The notes beneath the pieces are model-generated. The model saw only the letters and a list, made by a program, of their open reading frames with translations, ran no database searches and was not told the DNA's origin. Below, piece after piece: positions 22,821 to 32,372 of a stretch of 64,000 nt of DNA. Positions within the stretch are counted from its first letter, which is position 1; every line of letters starts with the position of its first letter. A program made the position numbers and the translations under genes. This DNA comes from Arthrobacter sp. FW306-2-2C-D06B (GTDB lineage Bacteria > Actinomycetota > Actinomycetes > Actinomycetales > Micrococcaceae), in contig NZ_CP084560.1 of assembly GCF_021789175.1 (NCBI RefSeq), positions 434,001 through 498,000 of the forward strand, in the 5' to 3' direction.

Positions 22821-23762
22821 TTGAGATTCTTAGTCCGTAGGCTCTTGGCGCTCGGTGGAGTGCTGATCGCTTCAAGCATGATCGTGTTTGGCGGCCTGTA
22901 CCTGGCTCCGGGCAGTCCTGAACAGTTCCTCGTCCAGGGCCGCACTGTCAGCCCAGAGGTACTGGCGGCAATCCGGAGCCAATACTCCCTGGACGACCCC
23001 CTTCCTGTCCGCTATTGGAATTGGTTGTCCGGACTCTTCACAGGAGACATGGGCCGCTCATTGCTCACCCAGCAAGATGTGGGAACCCTCATCGCCAGCC
23101 GGATTCCCACGACTCTTTCGCTTGCGGCCTTCGCGGCGGTCCTGATCATCGTCGCCGGAATCGGGCTAGGCATCCTTGCCGGTACCCGCGGGGGAGTGGC
23201 CGAGCGGATCGTGATCTTCGCATCGAACTTGGGCATAGCCGTCCCGACCTTCTTCGCAGCCCTCGTCCTCATGTGGGTCTTCAGCGTGGGGCTCGGCTGG
23301 TTCCCGGTCTTCGGCGCCGGAGACGGCGTCGTCGACCGGGTATGGCACCTCACGCTGCCGGCCTCGGCCTTGTCGCTGCCTTCCATCGCCGTCGTCGCTA
23401 GGATCACGCGGACGGCGATCGTCGAAGAGAGCGAATCGGAGCACGTGCTCATCGCGGTCGCGCGAGGCTTGCCGAAGCGGATCACCGTCTGGCGCCATAC
23501 CGTCCGCAACTCCCTGCTGCCGGTAACGACAGCGGTCGGCATGCAGATTGCGGGGCTGATCGCAGGTGCCTTCGTGGTCGAATACGCCTTCACCTTGGAC
23601 GGGATTGGTGCCTTGCTGGTGAATTCGGTCCAACGGAAGGACTTCGCCGTCGTCCAGGCGATCGCCCTCATCATGGTGGTGGCCTTCGGCATCGTAAACC
23701 TCGTGGTCGACCTCCTCTACGCAGTCATCGACCCCCGCGTCAGCTTGAAGAAAGGACAGTGA
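22821..23762 (+). CDS. ABC importer permease, DppB/OppB type
   Basis: A 313-residue membrane protein starting at TTG 22821, nine bases after the previous stop. The N-terminus MRFLVRRLLALGGVLIASSM is the usual DppB first helix. The EAA loop reads IAVARGLPKRITVWRHTVRN and the C-terminal end VNLVVDLLYAVIDPRV is the hallmark of the family. It pairs with the DppC-like permease to form the channel of the peptide-type importer. Confidence 0.92.
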   Translation: MRFLVRRLLALGGVLIASSMIVFGGLYLAPGSPEQFLVQGRTVSPEVLAAIRSQYSLDDPLPVRYWNWLSGLFTGDMGRSLLTQQDVGTLIASRIPTTLSLAAFAAVLIIVAGIGLGILAGTRGGVAERIVIFASNLGIAVPTFFAALVLMWVFSVGLGWFPVFGAGDGVVDRVWHLTLPASALSLPSIAVVARITRTAIVEESESEHVLIAVARGLPKRITVWRHTVRNSLLPVTTAVGMQIAGLIAGAFVVEYAFTLDGIGALLVNSVQRKDFAVVQAIALIMVVAFGIVNLVVDLLYAVIDPRVSLKKGQ

Positions 23763-23766
23763 ACTG

Positions 23767-24654
23767 ATGGCAAGCGAAACCGCAGTCCTGGCGAGCGCAA
23801 CCGGCACGCCAGCCCAAGGACGCCGCGCCTCGGGCCGGCGCCGGCTGGGCTGGATCGGCATGGTTTGCGCCGGGATCGTCGCCGTCGTGGTGTTGGCGGC
23901 CCTGGTTGGCCAGTTCTTTGTGCCCTACGACCCCACGGTCGGCTCCGTCACCCAGAGGCACCTTGGCTCCAGCGCCGAGCACCTTCTTGGCACGGACCAG
24001 GCCGGGCGCGACATTTTCTCCCGCTTGATCGCAGGCGCCCGGACGAGCCTCGTCGGCCCGCTGATCGTGGTCGTCGCCACGGCGGTTGCCGGATCGATGC
24101 TGGCCTTCACGGCGGTGTGGTTCGGCGGGAAAGCGGACGCCTTCCTCGGCCGGGTCCTGGATGTGCTCTTCGCCTTTCCCAGCCTGTTGCTGGCGATCCT
24201 TGGGGTTGCCATCTTCGGGCCAGGACTGGCGACCGCGTCCATTGCCCTCGCTGTCGCGTACATCCCCTACAGCGCCCGCGTCATCCGCAGTGTGGCCCTT
24301 CGCGAGCGGAGCCTGCCGTACGTGAAGGCCGCCGAACTGCAGGGAATCGACGGCTTCACCATCACCCTCCGCCACATCTTGCCGAACGTGTGGACGCAGA
24401 TCCTCACGGGATCCACGATCAACTTCGGCTACGCCATCGTGGACTTGGCAGCGCTGTCCTTCCTGGGCCTCGGCATCCAACCACCAGCGGCCGACTGGGG
24501 CCTGATGATCTCCAACGGCCAAGAATCGCTTCAGCAAGGTTTCCCCGAGCAGAGCCTCTACGCCGGCGTGTGCATTGTGGCCACGGTTGCGGCCATGGCT
24601 TACATCGGCGAACGGCTGGGCGGCCGCGCAGCAGCAGGAAGAAGCAAGCAATGA
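23767..24654 (+). CDS. ABC importer permease, DppC/OppC type
   Basis: A 295-residue membrane protein. It carries LGTDQAGRDIFSRLIAGART, the standard DppC signature after helix 1, and the EAA loop YVKAAELQGIDGFTITLRHI. The C-terminal part has FLGLGIQPPAADWGLMISNG. It starts five bases after the DppB-like gene and overlaps the first ATPase gene by 4 bp. It forms the second half of the membrane channel. Confidence 0.92.
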   Translation: MASETAVLASATGTPAQGRRASGRRRLGWIGMVCAGIVAVVVLAALVGQFFVPYDPTVGSVTQRHLGSSAEHLLGTDQAGRDIFSRLIAGARTSLVGPLIVVVATAVAGSMLAFTAVWFGGKADAFLGRVLDVLFAFPSLLLAILGVAIFGPGLATASIALAVAYIPYSARVIRSVALRERSLPYVKAAELQGIDGFTITLRHILPNVWTQILTGSTINFGYAIVDLAALSFLGLGIQPPAADWGLMISNGQESLQQGFPEQSLYAGVCIVATVAAMAYIGERLGGRAAAGRSKQ

Positions 24655-25526
24655 TTGACATCAGCAACCTGGAGCTCGGGATCATCAACCCCGAGTCCGG
24701 GGCCAAAACGCCCGTACTTAAGGGAATATCGCTCACCATCGAGCGCGGTGAGGCCATCGGCCTGGTTGGCGAATCCGGCAGCGGAAAGTCGATGACCCTG
24801 CGATGCATCCTTGGGATCGAGCCGCGTAATTCCGTGGTCACCGGAGACATTGTCTTCGACGGCGAGAACCTCAGGACCCTGCCCGAAGAGCGGATGCGCA
24901 GGCTTCGCGCCAGTAAGATCGCCCTGATTTCCCAGAATCCACATGCCGCGCTCAACCCGGTACTGCCGATCGAGACCTACCTGCTCGAAAGCATGGCGGA
25001 TTCCCGGGGCCGCAACGCCAAAGCTGCGCGAATCCGCGCCGGCGAGATGCTTGAGCAAGTAGGAATCCGCAGCGTCGACCGCGTGCTGAAGGCGTTTCCG
25101 CACCAATTGTCAGGAGGCATGCTCCAACGCGTCTCTATCGCCGCCGCCATCTCCGGCAGGCCGGGGCTGCTGCTGGCGGACGAACCGACGACGGCGCTGG
25201 ACGTCACCACACAGGCTGAGGTTGCGGCAATCCTCGACGAGAAACGGCGGGACCTGGGGATGTCCATGATCTTCGTGACGCACGATCTCGACCTGGCGGC
25301 CGCGGTCACGGACCGCCTGGCGGTCATGCGGTACGGGGAAATCGTGGAAATCGGCACTCCGGAGCAGATCCGCGACAGCCCCCGGCACCCATACACCCAG
25401 ATGCTGATGAGCATCCGGCCGACGCTCAATGGCGCCGCACCGCGCGCGGACGACGGCGGCAGCACCGGCGTCGGGACCCCGGCTGCGAAACTCTCTGCCG
25501 AGACACAGATTGGGAGCACACTGTGA
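24651..25526 (+). CDS. ABC importer ATPase, DppD/OppD type
   Basis: A 291-residue ATPase; start ATG 24651 overlaps the DppC stop. Walker A is GLVGESGSGKSMTLRCILGI, the signature is HQLSGGMLQRVSIAAAIS, Walker B is LLLADEPTTALDVTTQAEVA, and the switch His is in IFVTHDLDL. A family tail follows with RHPYTQMLMSIRPTLNG. It energises the peptide-type importer together with the next ATPase, whose gene it overlaps by 4 bp. Confidence 0.93.
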   Translation: MIDISNLELGIINPESGAKTPVLKGISLTIERGEAIGLVGESGSGKSMTLRCILGIEPRNSVVTGDIVFDGENLRTLPEERMRRLRASKIALISQNPHAALNPVLPIETYLLESMADSRGRNAKAARIRAGEMLEQVGIRSVDRVLKAFPHQLSGGMLQRVSIAAAISGRPGLLLADEPTTALDVTTQAEVAAILDEKRRDLGMSMIFVTHDLDLAAAVTDRLAVMRYGEIVEIGTPEQIRDSPRHPYTQMLMSIRPTLNGAAPRADDGGSTGVGTPAAKLSAETQIGSTL

Positions 25527-26353
25527 TGGCGAACATCATCGAAATATCAGGCCTTAACAAGACCTTCCGGACCAGCCGCAAGCATGCGCCGATCCGCGCC
25601 CTGGACAACGTGTCCGTACTGGTGCGGGAAGGCAGCTGCATGGCGGTGGTGGGCGAATCCGGTTCGGGCAAGACCACCCTGGCGCGGGTTCTTGTCGGAC
25701 TCGAGACGAAGGATTCGGGCGAGGTTGCCATTGCCGGCACTCCTGTCGCTGCGTCGATCAAGAGGAAGGAACAGCGCGCCCGTGCCCGCGCCGTGCAAAT
25801 GGTTTTCCAGGATCCCAACGGCTCCCTGAACCGGCGCTTGCCGGTGGGCAGCGCGGTTGACGAGGTCCTCCGTGCGCATTTCCCGCTTTCTGCCTCCCAG
25901 CGCAAGGAACGGGTTTCGGAGCTCTTCGAGAGCGTGGGCTTGACTGACTCCCACGCTCAATCACTGCCTTCGGCCTTGTCCGGTGGCCAGAAACAGCGCG
26001 TGGCGATCGCACGGGCCTTCGCTGCGGAGCCCAAAATCGTCGTGCTTGACGAGGCGGTCTCCGCCCTCGATGTCTCGGTGCAGGCGCAGGTGCTGGAACT
26101 CCTGCATGAACTGCGGCGCGACAGGGGCCTGACGTACCTCTTCATCACCCACGACCTGTCAGTGGTCCGCAACATTGCAGACGACGTGATTGTCATGCGT
26201 CAAGGACAGGTCCTCGAACGAGGAACGGTCAACGACGTGCTGGACCGTCCGCAGTCCCCTTACACCCGGCTCCTTTTGGAGTGCGCGCCGAAGCCCGGCT
26301 GGAAGCCGCGGCGCGGAGTTATAGAACACCTCAATTCAGAGATCGCGAGTTAG
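25523..26353 (+). CDS. ABC importer ATPase, DppF/OppF type
   Basis: A 276-residue ATPase with Walker A VVGESGSGKTTLARVLVGLE, signature PSALSGGQKQRVAIARAFAA, Walker B KIVVLDEAVSALDVSVQAQV and switch LFITHDLSVV. The C-terminal SPYTRLLLECAPKPGW segment is typical of the oligopeptide ATPases. It is the second ATPase of the transporter. The C45 hydrolase gene follows after six bases. Confidence 0.93.
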   Translation: MMANIIEISGLNKTFRTSRKHAPIRALDNVSVLVREGSCMAVVGESGSGKTTLARVLVGLETKDSGEVAIAGTPVAASIKRKEQRARARAVQMVFQDPNGSLNRRLPVGSAVDEVLRAHFPLSASQRKERVSELFESVGLTDSHAQSLPSALSGGQKQRVAIARAFAAEPKIVVLDEAVSALDVSVQAQVLELLHELRRDRGLTYLFITHDLSVVRNIADDVIVMRQGQVLERGTVNDVLDRPQSPYTRLLLECAPKPGWKPRRGVIEHLNSEIAS

Positions 26354-26359
26354 TTATCC

Positions 26360-27442
26360 ATGAACCAGAAAATCGATACCCGACGTGCCGTCATCGCCAT
26401 CGATGCCCTGAGCCCCTTTGAGCGGGGAGTCCAGCGCAGCGAAGCGCTGGGAGAAAGCCTCCACGGTGGAATCGACCTCTATCTGAAGCTCTTCCACACG
26501 GTCGGCGTCAAGCAGGAAACGGTGCGCGCCGATGCGGAACGGATTATGGATGAGGTGGCGGACTGGTCGCCCGGACTGCTCGATGAAATGAGGGGTGTTG
26601 CCGCAGGTGCCGGCGTAGACCTTTGGCAGATCGGTGCCCTCAACGCCCGGACCGAGATCCTCTCGCAGGCGCTCGGTACCAGGCCAGGCGAATGCTCCAC
26701 GATCGGCAGGGTGGCCGACCATGTTTTCGGTGTGCAGACCTGGGACTGGCACGAAGAGCTCGACCCGCACTGGCATCTTCAAAGCGTGGCCGGGACCCAG
26801 CGGAATTTCGTAGGACTGACCGAGCACGGCATGCTGAGCAAGATCGGAATGAACGACGCCGGAGTGTCAGTCTTCTTGAACATTCTGGGTCACGTCTGTG
26901 ATCGGCCGAGCGGCGTGCCAATACACCTGCTCACGGCACAAATACTGGCCAACGCGTCCTCGGTTGAGGATGGCGTGGAGATTGTGCGCTCCGCGCGCGT
27001 CACTACCTCGAGCGCCCTGACCATCATGGATGAAACCAGGGCCGTCACTGTGGAAATCAGCCCGGCTACGGCGGTCGTTGTTTTGCCGGAGAACGGAACC
27101 CTCGCACACACCAATCATTTCCTGGATGAAGCCCTGGGCAAAGGCGAAAAGCCAGGCCTGTACGACCCCGACTCGCAGGACCGGCTGGCGTTGGTGCATT
27201 CGCGCCTCAGCAGGTACCCGGAATCGACCGGCGTCGACGACATCCTGCCCTTCCTCTACTCCGACCCCGAGCAGCCCGGGATCTGCTGCGTTCCCAAGCC
27301 GGATGCGACGTTCGGCAACCGCTGGGCCACCCTGGCCACGGTCACCATGGAAAACCGGAAGCGCGAAATGCGCGTCGCCAACGGCACACCGATCGACGCC
27401 CGCGCCCAGGAGTGGTGCGTCATGACGCCGCCGGCCGGCTGA
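26360..27442 (+). CDS. C45-family autoproteolytic acyltransferase/hydrolase
   Basis: A 360-residue member of the Ntn-hydrolase family that includes acyl-CoA:6-aminopenicillanic acid acyltransferase. The precursor self-cleaves before Cys112 in RPGECSTIGRV to free the nucleophile; the preceding LNARTEI matches the family's conserved N.RTE. Later motifs GLTEHGMLSKIGMNDAGVSV and LAHTNHFLDEALG also fit. Placed last in an importer operon, it probably removes an acyl group or cleaves an amide in the imported compound. It carries no signal peptide, so it acts in the cytoplasm. Confidence 0.85.
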   Translation: MNQKIDTRRAVIAIDALSPFERGVQRSEALGESLHGGIDLYLKLFHTVGVKQETVRADAERIMDEVADWSPGLLDEMRGVAAGAGVDLWQIGALNARTEILSQALGTRPGECSTIGRVADHVFGVQTWDWHEELDPHWHLQSVAGTQRNFVGLTEHGMLSKIGMNDAGVSVFLNILGHVCDRPSGVPIHLLTAQILANASSVEDGVEIVRSARVTTSSALTIMDETRAVTVEISPATAVVVLPENGTLAHTNHFLDEALGKGEKPGLYDPDSQDRLALVHSRLSRYPESTGVDDILPFLYSDPEQPGICCVPKPDATFGNRWATLATVTMENRKREMRVANGTPIDARAQEWCVMTPPAG

Positions 27443-27616
27443 GCGCCCTTCGGCGGGTTGCGGCACTCCGGTGCGGCAGCCCGCCATCGGGGGCAACGCG
27501 AGTAATTTTCCAACATTCCGACCGTAAGTTACCCTGCGTTAGCCTTTTGTCTGGTTGGATTGGGTTTATTGGGGCAGACACTGGAGGCGCCGTCTCCTAC
27601 CGACCCGAAGGTAGTA

Positions 27617-28558
27617 ATGGAGCTCATCGAGGCCGAGTACCCGCGGCCAGGACACGTACTTCTGCACCTTAGCGACTCCCATCTGTTGGGAGGGTCGGAA
27701 CCCCTTTACGGCACAGTTGATAGTGAAGCCCACCTCAGGCAACTCTTTTCGGAAGTGCATGCGTCGAAGGTCCGCCCCGACGCCGTAATCTTCACCGGGG
27801 ACCTCGCCGATCAGGGTGAGCCCGGTGCCTACGCCAAACTCCGGTCGATCGTCGAACCTGCCTGTCGTGAGATGGGAGCGCGGGTGATCTGGGCGATGGG
27901 AAACCACGACGATCGGGCGAATTTCCGTGCGGGCCTCTTCGACCAGAGCGACAATAACGCGCCGGTGGATCACAGCTACTTCGTCAACGGGCTGCGGATC
28001 ATCACACTGGATACCTCCGTGCCCGGCTTCCATCACGGTGAGCTAAGCCAGAGCCAGCTCGACTGGTTGGGATCGGAGCTCGCGACGCCGGCTCCGGACG
28101 GCACGATCCTTGCCCTCCACCACCCTCCGGTCCCGAGCGTCCTCGATCTCTCGATCCTCGTGGAGCTGCGCGGCCAAGCCGCGCTGGCCGACGTCGTGCG
28201 TAATTCGGATGTCCGCTCCATCCTGGGCGGTCACCTGCATTACTCCACCACGGCCATGTTCGCCGGCGTCCCGGTATCGGTGGCTTCCGCGAGCTGCTAC
28301 ACCCAGGACCTCAACGTTCCGCAGGGTGGTACCCGCGGCCGCGACGGTGCCCAGGCATTCAACTTGGTCCACGTTTACGAGCAGACGATCGTGCATTCGG
28401 TGGTGCCGTTGGGCAAATCGCCGACTGTCGGTGAGTACGTCAGCCCGGAAGCCACGAGGCGCCGGCTCGCCGAAGCCGGAATCCGGATTCCCCAGCGTCC
28501 TACCCATGAAAGCGGTTCGAGAGCTGACGCGAAGCGCCCGGAGATGATCCGCCGCTAG
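27617..28558 (+). CDS. Metallophosphoesterase, CpdA-like (3',5'-cyclic nucleotide phosphodiesterase family)
   Basis: A 313-residue class III phosphodiesterase. All metal-binding blocks are present: [52 protein letters not shown] and [16 protein letters not shown] 27617 with AAGG upstream is preferred; TTG 27560 would add 19 residues. Similar actinobacterial proteins are annotated as cAMP phosphodiesterases, though many have broader phosphodiesterase activity. It lies 174 bp after the C45 gene and may have its own promoter. Confidence 0.85.
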   Translation: MELIEAEYPRPGHVLLHLSDSHLLGGSEPLYGTVDSEAHLRQLFSEVHASKVRPDAVIFTGDLADQGEPGAYAKLRSIVEPACREMGARVIWAMGNHDDRANFRAGLFDQSDNNAPVDHSYFVNGLRIITLDTSVPGFHHGELSQSQLDWLGSELATPAPDGTILALHHPPVPSVLDLSILVELRGQAALADVVRNSDVRSILGGHLHYSTTAMFAGVPVSVASASCYTQDLNVPQGGTRGRDGAQAFNLVHVYEQTIVHSVVPLGKSPTVGEYVSPEATRRRLAEAGIRIPQRPTHESGSRADAKRPEMIRR

Positions 28559-28562
28559 GAGC

Positions 28563-30146
28563 CTACTTCTCCCACGGCGCCTTGACCGGGAAGTACTTCT
28601 CCATGAAGTCCGTCACGAGGCCTGCCCTTTCGTCGGCGGCCACCTCGGGGAAGCTGCCATCGTTGAGGCAGAAGAAGTCCACATTGCGTTTGGCGAGCAA
28701 GGTGGGCAGGTAGTGCAGCCCGGACCACAGGGTTGTGTCCACGTACCTGACCTTGGCTGCCGTCTGCGTCACTGCCCGGCCCGTGAGCAACGAGTAGTAG
28801 TGGTAGAACGAGTTGGTCACGGAGATGTTGTCCGCCGCGCGGAACCTGCTGGCCGCCGTCTTGGTGAATTCGGCCGGAAACTCGCGCTCCATCTCTGCGA
28901 TCACGCTGCGCCGAAGGGGCGCGGCGGTGTGCTCCAAGTGGCGCGTGGTGATGCGCCCGAACCGCTCCCAGAGGAGCTTCCTGTTGACGCGGGCAGCGTT
29001 CTCGAAGCCGCTGCGTTCGGCGTCGTTCTCTCCCAGCCCGATCCGGGTGGAGGCTTCGATGAACTTGGTGATTCCGCCGGGAGTGAAGAACATGTCCGGT
29101 GCAACGGGCCTGCCGAAGAACATGTCGTCGTTGGAATACAGGAAGTGCTCGGAGAGGCCCTCAATGTGGTGCAGCTGGGATTCCACGGCTTGGGAATTGT
29201 GGGTTGGCAGGACTGTCGGGTCCTTGAAGAACTCCTCGCTGCGCATGATCCTGACGCTCGGGTGCTCGGCCAGCCACTCCGGCGCTGGAGAGTCCGTGGC
29301 GATGTAGATCCGGCGAATCCAAGGCGCATACATGTACACGGAGCGCAGGGCATATTTGAGCTCGTTGATCTGCCGAAAACGCGCTTCGTGGGCGTCGCCT
29401 TCGCCCACGACGGCGTCTTTCATCTGCTCGCGGCGGGCCGCGATGTATGCGGGATCGTTGCCGTCCACCCATGAAAAGACGATGTCGACGTCGAAGTCGA
29501 TGTCGCTCGCGTGGTCCGCGAACATGTTCTCGATGGTCGGCCAGCTCAGCCCGTGGCGTTCCACCGTCCCCCGGACGGCATCCTGGCGCAGCATGGTTCG
29601 CCGGGTCAGGGAGTTCTCCACCGGCAACACGAGCTGATCGCCGTCGAACTCCCACAATTCCAGTTGCACGCCCAAGGAAGGACCGTAAGTCAGCCCGCCA
29701 CCGGGTTCCACGCGTGGACGGAAGAGACGGAAGATCCTGGCCTTCCGGTTGCTCGAGAGCTCGCCGTCGGCTACGAGCAAGGTGGATTTCTTCCGCGCGT
29801 CAACGGTCATGGAGTAGAACGGCTCGTTCCGGAAAGCCGAGACCAAAGCCTGGCGAAGTTTCTTCCGGAGCTTCCAGTCGACGGCGATCACGGGCCGGTG
29901 GTCGTTGCCGCGGACCAGAATGAAGTCCAGCCCCGCCGCGTCCAGCGCGGCGCGGATCACGAGGAGGTCTTCGACCATCACCTGCTGCGGCGTGCGGTTC
30001 TGGTTCAGCAAGCTGTAGCGGCCGCGGTGGCGGACGACGTCGGCGCGGTGCTTGAGGCGCGCGTCGACCGCGGGCGATGTCGGTTCAGGAACGACCGCAT
30101 CGTCGTCGGACGGGGGGCTACCGAAGTAGATTGCTTGCTGGTCCAT
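28563..30146 (-). CDS. Stealth-family sugar-phosphate transferase
   Basis: A 527-residue protein; ATG 30146 is chosen because upstream codons fall inside the HAD gene and do not look coding. The Stealth conserved regions are visible in order: DIVFSWVDGNDPAYIAARRE (CR1), RQINELKYALRSVYMYAPWI with RRIYIATD (CR2), THNSQAVESQLHHIEGLSEH with FLYSNDDMFFGRPV (CR3), and late His-rich residues (CR4). Stealth enzymes move hexose-1-phosphate from a nucleotide sugar onto a growing glycan, making phosphodiester-linked capsule or wall polymers. The DDMFFG block holds the likely metal-binding Asp residues. Confidence 0.9.
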   Translation of the reverse strand: MDQQAIYFGSPPSDDDAVVPEPTSPAVDARLKHRADVVRHRGRYSLLNQNRTPQQVMVEDLLVIRAALDAAGLDFILVRGNDHRPVIAVDWKLRKKLRQALVSAFRNEPFYSMTVDARKKSTLLVADGELSSNRKARIFRLFRPRVEPGGGLTYGPSLGVQLELWEFDGDQLVLPVENSLTRRTMLRQDAVRGTVERHGLSWPTIENMFADHASDIDFDVDIVFSWVDGNDPAYIAARREQMKDAVVGEGDAHEARFRQINELKYALRSVYMYAPWIRRIYIATDSPAPEWLAEHPSVRIMRSEEFFKDPTVLPTHNSQAVESQLHHIEGLSEHFLYSNDDMFFGRPVAPDMFFTPGGITKFIEASTRIGLGENDAERSGFENAARVNRKLLWERFGRITTRHLEHTAAPLRRSVIAEMEREFPAEFTKTAASRFRAADNISVTNSFYHYYSLLTGRAVTQTAAKVRYVDTTLWSGLHYLPTLLAKRNVDFFCLNDGSFPEVAADERAGLVTDFMEKYFPVKAPWEK

Positions 30147-30198
30147 GTCTGTGATGGCTTTTCTCCGAAAGGTTGTGGTTCGCGCGGGCTTGGTGGAC

Positions 30199-31107
30199 CT
30201 AGCCCGCCAAGGCTTCACGCCAACTGCGCAGGAATGCGCCTCCGGCGTCGTCGTGAATGATGTCGTCGCCCAGGCCGAGGTCTGTGGCTGTAAGAACATC
30301 GTAGGGCTTGTTGGGCACGCCGTCGGCGGGCCGGACGTCGACGTGCTTGACGCTGTGGTCATTGTGGTGGAGCCAATCCGCCATGGCGTAGTCAGTGCGC
30401 GAATCGCCCACTGTCCGCCAGGCCTGCGGGGTGATTCCCTGGGCTGCGAGGAGTTCCACCGCGCGGCTCGCGCCGAGGTCCTTGCCGAGCCGGATGGACT
30501 CAATGTCCGTGGAGATGATGGTGGGATCCAGACGGTAGTCGGCGGCGTCGTCGGACTCTGGCGCGTGGTGATCCAGGAGCGCGGCGGAGAGCCCGTGCCT
30601 GCCCATGAGCTCCAAAGCATCCGCGTCGAAGAGCTTCTGTTCTGCCAGGTAGTCGTCACTTGAGACGTCCAGATGCTGTTCCACCGACACCATGGCGCGC
30701 TTTGTCTCGTCGAAGAACATGTGCGTCGCGTAGTCCTCCGCCACCATGCGGCGGACGTCGTCGCCGTAGGCCTTCGGAACAGCAAGGGCGTGGTCCACAT
30801 GGATGGGTCCCGGGCCGCCCGAGGTGTAGCTGAACCATACCGCGCCCTTCTCGCAGATCGCATGGACCACCGTTCCCGCAGGCATTCCGGCGGCAATCAT
30901 GGGTGCCATGACCTGCTCGCGGATGAAGGCGTCTGAACGGCCGGTGTTGAAAATGACGGGGATGCCCGCGGATGCCAAGCCCACGAGGTCGGCGATGATT
31001 TCCGGCTTCACGTCGCGCGTCACGGGACTCGCGACAGGTCCGTCGACGTCGAGGAGGAGTGCGAGGGCGGGGGCAGCCGGGTGCGTGCCTGGCATTGAAG
31101 CAGTCAT
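30199..31107 (-). CDS. HAD-superfamily hydrolase
   Basis: A 302-residue HAD-fold protein. Motif I reads LALLLDVDGPVASPV with the nucleophile Asp in DVDG, motif II is VIFNTGRSD, and the C-terminal motif is RTVGDSRTDYAMADWLHHND. The large cap between them fits type IIB (Cof-like) sugar phosphatases. It is on the same strand as the Stealth gene, 52 bp upstream of it, so both may act on sugar phosphates for a surface polymer. The substrate is unknown. Confidence 0.85.
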   Translation of the reverse strand: MTASMPGTHPAAPALALLLDVDGPVASPVTRDVKPEIIADLVGLASAGIPVIFNTGRSDAFIREQVMAPMIAAGMPAGTVVHAICEKGAVWFSYTSGGPGPIHVDHALAVPKAYGDDVRRMVAEDYATHMFFDETKRAMVSVEQHLDVSSDDYLAEQKLFDADALELMGRHGLSAALLDHHAPESDDAADYRLDPTIISTDIESIRLGKDLGASRAVELLAAQGITPQAWRTVGDSRTDYAMADWLHHNDHSVKHVDVRPADGVPNKPYDVLTATDLGLGDDIIHDDAGGAFLRSWREALAG

Positions 31108-31277
31108 GAACCCATTCTGTCAGTCCGGCCTGATGGCGGCAGCGGTGTGACGGCCGACGGCGGCAGGCGGCACTGTTTCAGCACGCACCGTCCGTCAACG
31201 GTTACCTTTTGGCCACAACCTTGGTCACCGACTTCTCAGAAGTTCCCTTGGACGCCTTACTTCTTTAGGCTTGCAAA

Positions 31278-31577
31278 GTGATATTCAAAGCTGTGGGCGA
31301 GGGACGCCCGTACCCCGACCATGGTTTTTCCACGCCCAAGGACTGGGCCTCGCTGCCGCCCCGTCCTGTCCGGCTCGATGAACTCGTCACCACCAAACGC
31401 ACGCTTGACTTGGAAGCACTGTTGGCTGAGGATTCAACGTTCTTCGGCGACCTTTTCCCACATGTAGTGCAGTACCAAGGGCTGCTGTATCTGGAAGACG
31501 GGCTCCACCGTGCGGTCCGTACCGCGCTCCACCAGCGTACGGCCATCCACGCCCGGGTCCTGGTGATAGATGGTTAA
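31278..31577 (+). CDS. Small conserved protein with ParB-like motif
   Basis: A 99-residue protein from GTG 31278. The C-terminal half, VVQYQGLLYLEDGLHRAVRT followed by ALHQRTAIHARVLVIDG, resembles the ParB/sulfiredoxin-like fold (D...HR......G...I.ARV). Similar actinobacterial proteins next to a LytR_C gene are, as I recall, sometimes labelled VapB-type antitoxins, but no toxin gene is present here. It overlaps the LytR_C gene by 8 bp, so the two are translated together. Function is unknown. Confidence 0.65.
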   Translation: MIFKAVGEGRPYPDHGFSTPKDWASLPPRPVRLDELVTTKRTLDLEALLAEDSTFFGDLFPHVVQYQGLLYLEDGLHRAVRTALHQRTAIHARVLVIDG

Positions 31578-32304
31578 CGAAACAATCCCGGAGGAGCAGG
31601 TGGCAGTGCCTGAAAATGCGGATCCGAGGAAGCGCCGGAAACGTCCCGGTCGTCAGAAAGACGTGACGATTCTGCACGGGCATCGGGTTGTCACCGGTCC
31701 GGAACTCCGGGCAACTTTTGCCGAGACTCCTGGACCCGAGAGCCATCCTGGGTGGTTCAGTCGCCGCCTCTTGCATGGGATCGTTCTCGCTCTGCTCGTC
31801 GGATTGGTGGTTGCCGGACTCGTGGGCGCGTGGGCAGTCATCAGCGGCGTGATCCGTTTTCCCTCCGCCGTTGCAAGCCAGGCGCCGGCGGCCGTGTGTC
31901 CCGCGACTGTTTTCGACTACACGCCCAACAACAAGATCAGCGTGAATATCTACAACGCCGCCGGCCGGGTCGGTCTGGCCAAGAACGTGGCGGACCAGTT
32001 GAAGGCGCGGGGATACAACGTTGGCACGGTGGACAACTCCACCACCAGCTACACCGGCACGGCCGTGGTTGTTTCGGGATCCGGCGGCCAAGCGGCAGCG
32101 TTCAACATCCAGAGGAACATCGCGGGCACCGACTACTTCCAGGACCAACGCACGGATGCCTCCGTGGACCTCATCCTCGCGCCCGGTTTCTCGGCACTGG
32201 TGCCACCGGAGCTCGTGGACAACACCCCGGGAAAGCTCAGTTGCCCCCGCCTGGAGCAGCGGATCGCCGACAACGCGAAGCTGCCGGTGATGCCGACGCC
32301 TTAG
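31570..32304 (+). CDS. Membrane protein with LytR C-terminal domain
   Basis: A 244-residue single-pass membrane protein. A basic cytoplasmic N-terminus (RKRRKRPGRQKDVTILHGHR) leads to one membrane helix at about residues 67-91. The outer part, from about 118, is a LytR_C domain (ISVNIYNAAGRVGLAKNVAD, QLKARGYNVGTVDN). This domain is found at the end of LCP wall-polymer ligases and in stand-alone proteins in actinobacteria, where its role is unknown. It overlaps the ParB-like gene, forming a conserved-looking two-gene unit. Confidence 0.8.
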   Translation: MVNETIPEEQVAVPENADPRKRRKRPGRQKDVTILHGHRVVTGPELRATFAETPGPESHPGWFSRRLLHGIVLALLVGLVVAGLVGAWAVISGVIRFPSAVASQAPAAVCPATVFDYTPNNKISVNIYNAAGRVGLAKNVADQLKARGYNVGTVDNSTTSYTGTAVVVSGSGGQAAAFNIQRNIAGTDYFQDQRTDASVDLILAPGFSALVPPELVDNTPGKLSCPRLEQRIADNAKLPVMPTP

Positions 32305-32372
32305 CGTTGGCCTTCCACGGACTGGGCCAGCGGCTGCGCGAGCCCGCGGACAGCGTTAGCCCCGCGGCAAGG

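Noticed and set aside
30147..30896. Extension of the Stealth gene to a 777-codon frame
   Set aside because: The extra 250 codons overlap the HAD hydrolase gene on the same strand, in another frame, and are Ser/Thr/Arg-rich with no domain.
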